Shown here in pieces: positions 1 through 5,591 of a DNA stretch of 5,591 nt; within the stretch, counting starts at the first letter, position 1, and each line of letters opens with the position of its first letter. Origin of the DNA: Sulfuricellaceae bacterium (GTDB lineage Bacteria; Pseudomonadota; Gammaproteobacteria; Burkholderiales; UBA9220); assembly GCA_019911985.1 (NCBI GenBank), contig JAIOJO010000422.1, positions 1-5,591 of the forward strand, given 5' to 3'. A program made the position numbers and the translations under genes. The notes under the pieces are model-generated. The model was not told the origin of the DNA. It was given only the letters and a program-made list of their open reading frames with translations, and searched no databases.

Positions 1-1
1 C

Positions 2-868
2 CGCTTCCGCGGCGACATCGCCTTGCTGCAATCCGGCCTGGACTGTCTGGAGCAGCGCAGCGGCAAGCCGGTGCTGGGGGTACTGCCTTATCTCCACGAT
101 TTGCACCTGGAAGCGGAAGACGCGCTGCCGCCGCCGGTAAGCGCTCACCCGCCGGCACAGGCGCGGCTGCGCGTGATCGTGCCGCGCTTGCCGCGCATCA
201 GCAATCATACCGATTTCGATTCCTTGCGCCTGCACCCCGACGTCGAACTGCATTTCGTCGGCGCTGGCGAGGCCGTTTCGGCGGCCGATTTGATCGTGCT
301 GCCGGGCAGCAAGAACGTCCGCGCCGATCTCGCCTGGCTGCGCGCCAACGGCTGGCAAGATGTATTGCAGCGCCACTTGCGCTACGGCGGCAAGCTTATC
401 GGGCTGTGCGGCGGTTTTCAGATGCTCGGGCAGGCGATCCACGACCCTTTGGGGCTGGAAAGCGAGCCGGGCAGCAGCGCCGGCCTGGGATGGCTGGAAA
501 TCGAAACCGAGCTCAGGGCGGAAAAACAGTTGCACCGGGTGGAAGGGCAGTTGGCCTTGGACGGCGCGCCGGTGAGGGCGTATGAAATCCACGCCGGCAT
601 CAGCGGCGGGCCGGGGCTGTCCCGCCCGGCGGTGCATCTGCCGGGGCGCGACGACGGCGCCATCTCGGCCGACGGCCAAGTGCTCGGCACCTATCTCCAC
701 GGCCTGTTCGACACCCGCGCCGCCTGCGACGCGCTGTTGCGCTGGGCGGGATGGCACGGGGCCGAATCGCCGGACTACGAGGCCTTGCGCGAGGCGGGTA
801 TAGACCGCATCGCGGATGCGGTGGAGACCTATCTGGATTGGGACAAATTGGAGAGATGCTTTGGCTAA
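2..868 (+). CDS. cobQ: Cobyric acid synthase CobQ, C-terminal part (5' end outside window)
   Basis: CobQ is a cytoplasmic enzyme of cobalamin synthesis. It uses glutamine and ATP to amidate four carboxylates of adenosylcobyrinic acid a,c-diamide, giving cobyric acid. The visible 288 residues are about 60% of the usual length of roughly 485. The frame is open to the window edge (first codon at base 2, reading RFRGDIALLQ), so the N-terminal ATP-binding synthetase part is cut off by the window and not by mutation. Residues 1-40 close the synthetase domain (GVLPYLHDL). SNHTDFD at residues 67-73 is a CobQ signature. The glutamine amidotransferase domain follows, with PGSKNV (101-106), the nucleophile Cys136 in LCGGFQMLG (bases 407-409) and the catalytic His233 in TYLHGLF (bases 698-700). 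The key residues visible are intact. A TTG at base 23 is internal, not a start. The TAA overlaps the start of the downstream btuF-like gene, which suggests one operon. Identification is secure. Confidence 0.96.
   Translation, partial: RFRGDIALLQSGLDCLEQRSGKPVLGVLPYLHDLHLEAEDALPPPVSAHPPAQARLRVIVPRLPRISNHTDFDSLRLHPDVELHFVGAGEAVSAADLIVLPGSKNVRADLAWLRANGWQDVLQRHLRYGGKLIGLCGGFQMLGQAIHDPLGLESEPGSSAGLGWLEIETELRAEKQLHRVEGQLALDGAPVRAYEIHAGISGGPGLSRPAVHLPGRDDGAISADGQVLGTYLHGLFDTRAACDALLRWAGWHGAESPDYEALREAGIDRIADAVETYLDWDKLERCFG
850..855 (+). promoter_or_regulatory. Ribosome binding site selecting the TTG start of btuF
   Basis: GGAGAG lies five bases before TTG 861, inside the last codons of cobQ. The only in-frame ATG nearby (816) has no comparable purine-rich site and would add about 15 residues, rich in Trp and Arg, before the signal peptide. 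The ATGs at 856 and 868 are in another frame that stops quickly. This is why TTG 861 is preferred. Confidence 0.65.
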
Positions 869-1745
869 TGCGCGTATTGGCTTATTGATTTGCCTGCTGC
901 TGCCCGGCTGGGCGGCTGCGTCCGTCAGCGTGGTCGACGATAGCGGCCAGACGATTACGCTGGCCCGCCCGGCGCAACGCATCGTCAGCTTGGCGCCGCA
1001 CGTGACGGAAATGCTCTACGCGGTGGGGGCCGGTTCGCGGCTGGTGGGGGCGGTGCAGTACAGCGATTACCCCGAGGCGGCGAAAAAGCTGCCCCGCGTC
1101 GGCGGCTACAGCCAGTTCGACCTGGAGGCGATCGTGGCGTTGCATCCCGACTTGATCGTCGGCTGGCAAAGCGGGAACGCCGCGAGCCAGGTGGAGCGGC
1201 TGAAAGAATTGGGGATTCCGCTCTATCTCAGCGAGCCGCGCCATTTGCCCGACGTGGCCTCGACCATGGAGCGGCTGGCGATTCTGGCCGGGACGGCTGC
1301 GGAGGGGGAAACCGCCGCGCGGGACTTCCGCCGCCGCCTGGCCAAGCTGCAAGAGACGTATTCCCGCCGCGCGCCGCTGACGGCGTTTTACGAGGTGTGG
1401 AACCGGCCCTTGATGACTGTCAACGGCGAGCACTTGATCGGCGACGTGATGAAGTTGTGCGGCGCGGCGAACGTGTTCGCCAAGCTGCCGGCGCTGACGC
1501 CCACTATCGGCGAAGAAGCGGTGCTGGCCGCCGATCCCGAGGTGATCGTCGCCAGCGGCATGAACGGCGAGCGCCCGCAGTGGCTGGACGAATGGAAGCG
1601 CTGGCCGCGCTTGCAGGCGGTGCGGCAGGGCAATCTGTATTTCGTGCCGCCGGATCTGCTGCATCGTCCCACGCCGCGCATTTTGGACGGGGCCGAGCGG
1701 CTGTGCGCCGAGATGGACGAGGCGCGGCGCAAGCGCGGGCGCTAG
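861..1745 (+). CDS. btuF: BtuF-like periplasmic cobalamin-binding protein
   Basis: This is a substrate-binding protein of the helical-backbone metal/corrinoid receptor family. By family and context it captures cobalamin or a precursor in the periplasm for an ABC importer of the BtuCD type. From TTG 861 it is 294 residues. Residues 1-20 form a type I signal peptide (Arg5, hydrophobic stretch GLLICLLLPGW, likely cleavage after AAA at 20). The first lobe has RIVSLAPHVTEMLYAVGAG (40-58), a YSDYP motif (67-71), and IVALHPDLIVGWQSGNA (91-107), which closely resembles E. coli BtuF; the aromatic in GWQSGNA is a likely corrin contact. A long linking helix (about 132-165) leads to the second lobe, with LTAFYEVWNRPLMTVNGEHLIGDVMKLCGAANVF. 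The start overlaps the cobQ stop by 8 bases, indicating translational coupling. No permease or ATPase gene is present in the window. ATG 816 is an alternative start. A siderophore or heme receptor is less likely given cobQ next to it. Confidence 0.9.
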   Translation: MANARIGLLICLLLPGWAAASVSVVDDSGQTITLARPAQRIVSLAPHVTEMLYAVGAGSRLVGAVQYSDYPEAAKKLPRVGGYSQFDLEAIVALHPDLIVGWQSGNAASQVERLKELGIPLYLSEPRHLPDVASTMERLAILAGTAAEGETAARDFRRRLAKLQETYSRRAPLTAFYEVWNRPLMTVNGEHLIGDVMKLCGAANVFAKLPALTPTIGEEAVLAADPEVIVASGMNGERPQWLDEWKRWPRLQAVRQGNLYFVPPDLLHRPTPRILDGAERLCAEMDEARRKRGR

Positions 1746-1873
1746 GACTCGCAAGGCTGGGGCGAATTCACGGCAAAGCCCTGCGTCTCGCCTATGGTCA
1801 CGAACCGTGCGGTTGTAATGTTCGGTCGTTTGGCATTACGCTACTGGCCTACAGTCGCGTCGGAGGATCGGAA
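1746..1873 (+). other. Intergenic leader between btuF and the ydeI-like gene
   Basis: These 128 bases separate the cobalamin genes from the ydeI-dinB pair and are where base composition falls. There is an inverted repeat AACCG-TG-CGGTT at 1803-1814 and a dyad GTAATG/CATTAC (1815-1820 and 1834-1839, 13-base loop). No intrinsic terminator with a T-run follows btuF. A poor sigma70-like pair (TTGTAA 1813-1818, TACGCT 1837-1842, spacing 18) is possible but matches consensus weakly. No LexA box of the CTG-N10-CAG type is seen. The frame of the following gene stays open through this stretch, but it has no recognisable protein similarity here. Confidence 0.5.
1862..1866 (+). promoter_or_regulatory. 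Ribosome binding site selecting the GTG start of the ydeI-like gene
   Basis: A strong GGAGG sits seven bases before GTG 1874. The open frame extends far upstream, into btuF in another frame, so this site is the main argument for placing the start at 1874. Confidence 0.8.
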
Positions 1874-2467
1874 GTGAAAGCTCAATCCCAGTCATCTTCA
1901 ACTCTACCGATTCAGTACTTTGAGAATCAGAAAGACTGGGCCGATTGGCTAACAGAAAACCACAGTTCGTCACCCGGACTGTGGTTGCAACTCGCCAAAA
2001 AAAGCGCCGATGTACCCTCTGTTTCCTACGATCAAGCCCTTGAAGTCGCGCTTTGCTTCGGATGGATCGATGGGCAAAAACAAGCCCACAGCGAGCCGTT
2101 CTGGCTGCAAAAATTCACTCGGCGCTCGGAAAAAAGTGTTTGGTCAAAGATCAATAAGGACAAGGCGCTTGCCCTGATTAGCGCGGGGAAAATGAAACCA
2201 GCCGGTCTCCAGGAGGTCGAGCGGGCCAAAAGCGACGGGCGTTGGGACGCTGCGTACGACTCGGCCAGTAAAGCCACTGTGCCCGGCGACTTGCAGTCCG
2301 CACTTGACAGCAATCCGCGAGCCAGGAACTTCTTTGGAACATTGGATAGTCGGAGTCGATACGCTATTCTGTTCAGAATTCAAACGGCCAAAAAGGCCGA
2401 AACACGCGTGCAGAAGATCGCTCAATTCGTGCAAATGTTGGAGCGGAACGAGAAGGTGCATTCATGA
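1874..2467 (+). CDS. YdeI/OmdA-family protein
   Basis: This 197-residue protein belongs to the YdeI/OmdA family (often labelled bacteriocin-protection or OmpD-associated). The biochemical role of the family is not established, so none is assigned here. No signal peptide or membrane segment is visible, so it is probably cytoplasmic. Family landmarks in order are: an aromatic N-terminal stretch (YFENQKDWADWLTENH, 15-30), LWLQLAKK (36-43), the ALCFGWIDGQ motif (59-68), the basic FTRRSEKSVWSKIN motif (81-94), a GRWDAAYDSASKATVPGDL segment (122-140), and the C-terminal helix with FRIQTAKKAETRVQKIAQFVQML (167-189). Length is normal for the family. The GTG start is fixed by a GGAGG seven bases upstream. 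Its TGA overlaps the dinB ATG (ATGA), so the two genes are probably co-translated. One sampled line (1921-1980) is 50% GC, against 67% in a sampled cobQ line, which hints at a different origin from the flanking B12 genes. Confidence 0.85.
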   Translation: MKAQSQSSSTLPIQYFENQKDWADWLTENHSSSPGLWLQLAKKSADVPSVSYDQALEVALCFGWIDGQKQAHSEPFWLQKFTRRSEKSVWSKINKDKALALISAGKMKPAGLQEVERAKSDGRWDAAYDSASKATVPGDLQSALDSNPRARNFFGTLDSRSRYAILFRIQTAKKAETRVQKIAQFVQMLERNEKVHS

Positions 2468-3693
2468 CGGAGGCTTCAATGCACGCCGAATTCTGCCCAA
2501 ACCTTGACTCTAGCGGAGCACCTGCGTCGCCTGCTGAACCTAAACAGCCACCCCGCCGCATCGCGCATCTCGATATGGACGCGTTCTACGCGTCGGTGGA
2601 TTTGCTGCGCTATCCTGAATTGCGGGGGCAGCCCGTGGTGATTGGCGGCCGCCGCTCCCAGCCGCCTATGGTGATGGCGGACGGCAGCCGCCGCTTTGCG
2701 CGCTTGCGCGACTATGTGGGTCGTGGCGTGGTCACCACATCGACTTACGAAGCCCGCGCGTTGGGCGTTTTTTCCGGGATGGGTACCATGAAGGCGGCGA
2801 AGCTGGCCCCGGATGCGTTCCTCCTGCCGGTTGATTTCGATGCTTACCGGCATTACTCCCGCTTATTCAAAGCGGCGGTGGCAAGCCTTGCGCCGGAAAT
2901 CGAAGACCGGGGAATCGACGAAATTTATATCGATCTGACGCTTATTTCCGGCGACTCACCGACGCTTGCGCGCAAGATCAAAGATGAGGTTCGCGCAAAA
3001 ACCGGGTTGCCGTGCTCGATTGGCATTGCACCCAACAAGCTGTTCGCAAAAATCTGTTCGGACCTCGATAAGCCGGACGGAATAACGATCCTGGGCGCGG
3101 ACGGTATTCCGGCTCGCATCTGGCCACTTTCGGTGAAGCAGATCAACGGTGTCGGACCGAAAGCCACGACCAAGCTCGCCGCACTCGGGATTGAAACCAT
3201 CGGTGAGCTGGCTGCAGCCGCGCCCAAGCTGCTGCAAATCCATTTCGGACGCGTTTATGCGCAGTGGCTGCACTCTGCGGCACACGGCATCGACGAGCGT
3301 CCGGTCGTGCTGCACCCGGAACCGAAATCGGTTAGCCGGGAAACGACTTTTGAGCAGGACTTGCATCCGCGACATGACCGTGCATCGTTGTCGAAAATAT
3401 TTACCGAATTATGTTCTCGCGTGGCAAACGATTTGCAGCAAAAAGGGTATCGAGGGCGCACCATCGGCATCAAGCTGCGTTACGATGACTTCCTAACCGT
3501 GACGCGGGATTCGAGTCTCCCGGCGGCAACGGATGATCCGCTGGTGATCCGGCGCGCGGCGGGCGAGTGTTTGCGCCGCGTACCGCTCGACAAGAAGCTG
3601 CGCTTGCTCGGTGTCCGGGTTAGCGCGCTGCATGCTGTTCGCGACTCGGCACTGGTGGAGGATGCCGGAACCCAGGCGGAATTGCCTCTTTAA
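2464..3693 (+). CDS. dinB: DNA polymerase IV (DinB), Y-family translesion polymerase
   Basis: Pol IV is an error-prone polymerase that copies past damaged bases, in particular N2-guanine adducts, and is tethered to the replication clamp. The 409-residue product is longer than E. coli DinB (351) because of an N-terminal tail of about 30 residues and an insertion. Motifs from ATG 2464 are: metal ligand Asp37 in HLDMDAFYASVD with Tyr42 at the steric-gate position; GG at 61-62, followed by an insertion of roughly 20 residues relative to E. coli (about 63-88, rich in Arg); VVTTSTYEARALGVFSGM (89-106); the catalytic pair Asp152-Glu153 in RGIDEIYIDLT; SIGIAPNKLFAKICSDLDKP (185-204); a helix-hairpin-helix at about 227-250 (INGVGPKATTKLAALGI); and the little-finger domain from about 285. 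The last six residues, QAELPL, fit the clamp-binding pattern QxxLxL. All catalytic residues are intact. Two starts are plausible: ATG 2464 (AGAAGG seven bases upstream, overlap with the preceding stop) and ATG 2479 (GGAGG five bases upstream). The N-terminal tail is not conserved, so the choice stays open. Confidence 0.95.
   Translation: MTEASMHAEFCPNLDSSGAPASPAEPKQPPRRIAHLDMDAFYASVDLLRYPELRGQPVVIGGRRSQPPMVMADGSRRFARLRDYVGRGVVTTSTYEARALGVFSGMGTMKAAKLAPDAFLLPVDFDAYRHYSRLFKAAVASLAPEIEDRGIDEIYIDLTLISGDSPTLARKIKDEVRAKTGLPCSIGIAPNKLFAKICSDLDKPDGITILGADGIPARIWPLSVKQINGVGPKATTKLAALGIETIGELAAAAPKLLQIHFGRVYAQWLHSAAHGIDERPVVLHPEPKSVSRETTFEQDLHPRHDRASLSKIFTELCSRVANDLQQKGYRGRTIGIKLRYDDFLTVTRDSSLPAATDDPLVIRRAAGECLRRVPLDKKLRLLGVRVSALHAVRDSALVEDAGTQAELPL
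2469..2473 (+). promoter_or_regulatory. Internal GGAGG favouring an alternative dinB start at 2479
   Basis: GGAGG lies five bases before ATG 2479, in frame with dinB. It is a better Shine-Dalgarno match than AGAAGG (2451-2456) before ATG 2464. Use of 2479 would shorten DinB by five residues and leave an 11-base gap after the ydeI-like stop in place of a four-base overlap. Confidence 0.45.
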
Positions 3694-3838
3694 GAGGCGC
3701 GCCCTGGCCGCCCCCCGTTTCTGCTGTTCTTGCTGATATGTGTAGCGATGCGAGTCATATTAAGGACTGCATGCACAATGCCATGAACATCGGCTTGCCA
3801 CGTGTATTTATATGCACGCCCTCCATGAACGTCGTTTG
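3694..3838. other. AT-richer gap between convergent dinB and bluB
   Basis: This gap of 145 bases holds no supported gene. Bases 3721-3840 are about 48% GC by hand count, well below the cobalamin genes. It contains a C-run (3711-3716), the palindrome TGCATGCA (3768-3775) and a 12-base imperfect direct repeat. No hairpin followed by a T-run is visible on either strand, so I cannot place an intrinsic terminator for dinB or for bluB. A palindrome GCCTCTT-T-AAGAGGC spans the dinB stop (3684-3698) but lacks a T-tract. Confidence 0.6.
3781..3834 (+). repeat. Imperfect 12-base direct repeat CCATGAAC(A/G)TCG
   Basis: Two copies, at 3781-3792 and 3823-3834, differ at one base and start 42 bases apart, beside the 3' end of bluB. 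Four bases shared upstream (GCAC) extend the resemblance loosely. The repeat may be a regulator site, the remnant of a small element, or coincidence; I do not recognise it. Confidence 0.4.
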
Positions 3839-4495
3839 TCAATCCTCTTTCGCATGCTGCCAAACATTCTCGAACACCAGTTCTTGTAAGGCTTGACGCG
3901 ACGCCCAGCCTTCCGTTTCGAGCATCGGGCGGGGATAGAATTCTTCGACGTGGCCCAGGCACAGGATTGCGACCGGCTGGCTGCCGGCGGGCATGCGCAG
4001 CAGTTGGCGCAGGCTTTCGGGTTCGAACAGCGATACCCAGCCCATGCCTATCCCTTCGGCCCGCGCCGCCAGCCACATATTCTGGATGGCGCAGGCGACC
4101 GAGGCGAGGTCCATCTGCGGCAGCGTGCGGCGGCCGAAGATATGTTCTTCGCGCCGGTCCATCAGCGCGGCGACCAGCAGCTCGCCGCATTCCCGGATAC
4201 CTTCCACCTTGAGACGCAGAAACTCGGCTTGGCGTTCCCCCAGCGCGTCGGCGGTGCGCTGCCGCTCTTCGTCCACTAGGCGGTAGAGTTCCTGGCGCAG
4301 GGCGGCGTCGCCGATGCGGATGAAACGCCAGGGCTGCATGAAGCCGACGCTGGGAGCCAGGTGGGCGGCGGCCAGCAGGCGCTGCAGCAGATCGGCGGGG
4401 AGGGGGCCGGGAAGAAAGTGGCGAATGTCGCGCCGCTCGGCGATGGCGCGGTAGACGGCGGCGATTTCGGCCTCGCTGTAGCGGTGGTCTGGCAT
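3839..4495 (-). CDS. bluB: 5,6-dimethylbenzimidazole synthase BluB
   Basis: BluB is an oxygen-dependent flavin-destroying enzyme of the nitroreductase fold. It cuts reduced FMN to form 5,6-dimethylbenzimidazole, the lower ligand of cobalamin, in the cytoplasm. The product is 218 residues, the usual BluB length. RRDIRHFLPGPL (21-32) contains Asp23, matching the catalytic Asp of characterised BluB. LAPSVGFMQPWRFIRI (46-61) is the flavin-binding segment. GRRTLPQMDLASVACAIQNMWLAARAEGIGMGWVSLFEP (121-159) is the BluB signature and includes Ser155, matching the second key residue. HVEEFYPRPMLETEGWASR follows near the C-terminus. ATG 4495 is chosen because homology begins just after it; the longer frame upstream (to 4603) overlaps ilvA. 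The ribosome site is weak (GGA about nine bases upstream), which may mean low expression or coupling to ilvA, 62 bases upstream on the same strand. With cobQ and btuF on the other side of the window it completes a B12 theme. Confidence 0.94.
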   Translation of the reverse strand: MPDHRYSEAEIAAVYRAIAERRDIRHFLPGPLPADLLQRLLAAAHLAPSVGFMQPWRFIRIGDAALRQELYRLVDEERQRTADALGERQAEFLRLKVEGIRECGELLVAALMDRREEHIFGRRTLPQMDLASVACAIQNMWLAARAEGIGMGWVSLFEPESLRQLLRMPAGSQPVAILCLGHVEEFYPRPMLETEGWASRQALQELVFENVWQHAKED

Positions 4496-4506
4496 GGGGG
4501 CGATCC

Positions 4507-4529
4507 AAAAACGGCTATGTATTTGCCGC
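4507..4529 (-). terminator. Possible weak intrinsic terminator after ilvA
   Basis: On the - strand, GCGGC (4529-4525), a nine-base loop and GCCGT (4515-4511, closing with a G-T pair) form a short stem. The run TTTTT (4511-4507) starts at its 3' foot. The stem is only five pairs, so termination would be partial. It overlaps the 3' arm of the upstream hairpin by two bases, so the two structures compete. Confidence 0.3.
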
Positions 4530-4546
4530 GGAGTTAAAACCTCCGC
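4528..4546 (-). promoter_or_regulatory. Hairpin between ilvA and bluB
   Basis: Read on the - strand, GCGGAG, a seven-base loop (GTTTTAA) and CTCCGC form a perfect six-base-pair stem, beginning 11 bases after the ilvA stop. No T-run follows directly, so by itself it is not a standard terminator. It may protect the ilvA 3' end or act with the hairpin just downstream, with which it shares two bases. Confidence 0.5.
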
Positions 4547-4557
4547 TAAAACGGCTT

Positions 4558-5591
<1,034 letters not shown>

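Noticed and set aside
2..868. Cobalamin riboswitch for the cobQ-btuF genes
   Set aside because: The cobQ 5' end is outside the window and the cobQ-btuF junction overlaps, leaving no leader that could hold one here.
882..1754. Long antisense open frame opposite btuF (290 codons)
   Set aside because: It is the mirror of a high-GC gene with strong third-position bias. Its translation is His/Arg/Gln-rich and matches no family, while btuF on the other strand is clear.
1397..1873. Open frame that continues from inside btuF into the ydeI-like gene, suggesting a longer fused protein
   Set aside because: Its upstream part is an alternative frame of btuF with Arg/Ala-rich low-complexity translation and no family resemblance. 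A strong ribosome site before GTG 1874 and the start of family homology after it fix the shorter gene.
1746..1873. Integron attC or LexA site in the btuF-ydeI leader
   Set aside because: No GTTRRRY/RYYYAAC pair with a suitable imperfect stem, and no CTG-N10-CAG or GAAC-N4-GTTC site, could be found.
3684..3698. Palindrome across the dinB stop as a terminator
   Set aside because: With a realistic loop the stem is only five pairs and is followed by GCGCCC, not a T-run.
3805..3843. Perfect TTGACA (- strand, 3842-3837) with a downstream TATAAA as a promoter
   Set aside because: The spacing is about 24 bases, too long for sigma70, and no gene follows on that strand before the convergent dinB.
3738..3896. 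Small + strand frame of 52 residues, Cys-rich, in the dinB-bluB gap
   Set aside because: There is no ribosome site, about a third of it lies antisense to bluB, and it has no recognisable motif or signal peptide.
3690..4508. Second long frame on the - strand over bluB (272 codons)
   Set aside because: The translation over bluB is Arg/Pro-rich shadow sequence, whereas the other frame encodes an intact BluB. The tail over 3694-3838 has no recognised similarity.

Overview
This window is a GC-rich bacterial chromosome segment, most likely proteobacterial. The proteins read like gamma- or betaproteobacterial members of their families; a methanotroph-like gammaproteobacterium is one possibility, but the sequence does not settle the genus. 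There are five protein families of vitamin B12 metabolism, amino-acid synthesis and DNA repair, plus one poorly characterised family. No tRNA, rRNA, CRISPR array, transposase or cobalamin riboswitch is visible, and no gene-free stretch is longer than about 145 bases.

Layout. The left part (2-1745, + strand) is a cobalamin pair. The C-terminal 288 residues of cobyric acid synthase CobQ run directly, with overlapping ends, into a BtuF-like periplasmic cobalamin-binding protein with a signal peptide and a probable TTG start. The middle part (1746-3838) holds a second + strand pair: a YdeI/OmdA-family protein starting at GTG 1874, whose stop overlaps the start of dinB, a Y-family translesion polymerase with an intact catalytic core and a C-terminal clamp-binding motif. 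The right part is on the - strand: ilvA (biosynthetic threonine deaminase, N-terminus beyond the window) followed by bluB, which makes the lower ligand of B12. bluB and dinB converge on an AT-richer 145-base gap.

How it fits together. CobQ (corrin-ring amidation), BluB (5,6-dimethylbenzimidazole formation) and BtuF (corrinoid capture) all serve B12 metabolism and face one another across the YdeI-DinB pair. The middle pair has no role in B12 and a visibly lower GC content (about 50-60% in sampled lines, against about 67% in a sampled cobQ line; 45-50% in the gap after dinB). The simplest reading is that a two-gene repair/stress cassette entered a cobalamin locus. This is an inference from composition and gene order. 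No recombinase or clear target-site duplication is present to prove it.

I found no evidence for a wholly new system. The items most worth a second look are the coupling of a YdeI/OmdA protein to a DinB polymerase, the cassette-like position of the pair, and the paired hairpins between ilvA and bluB.
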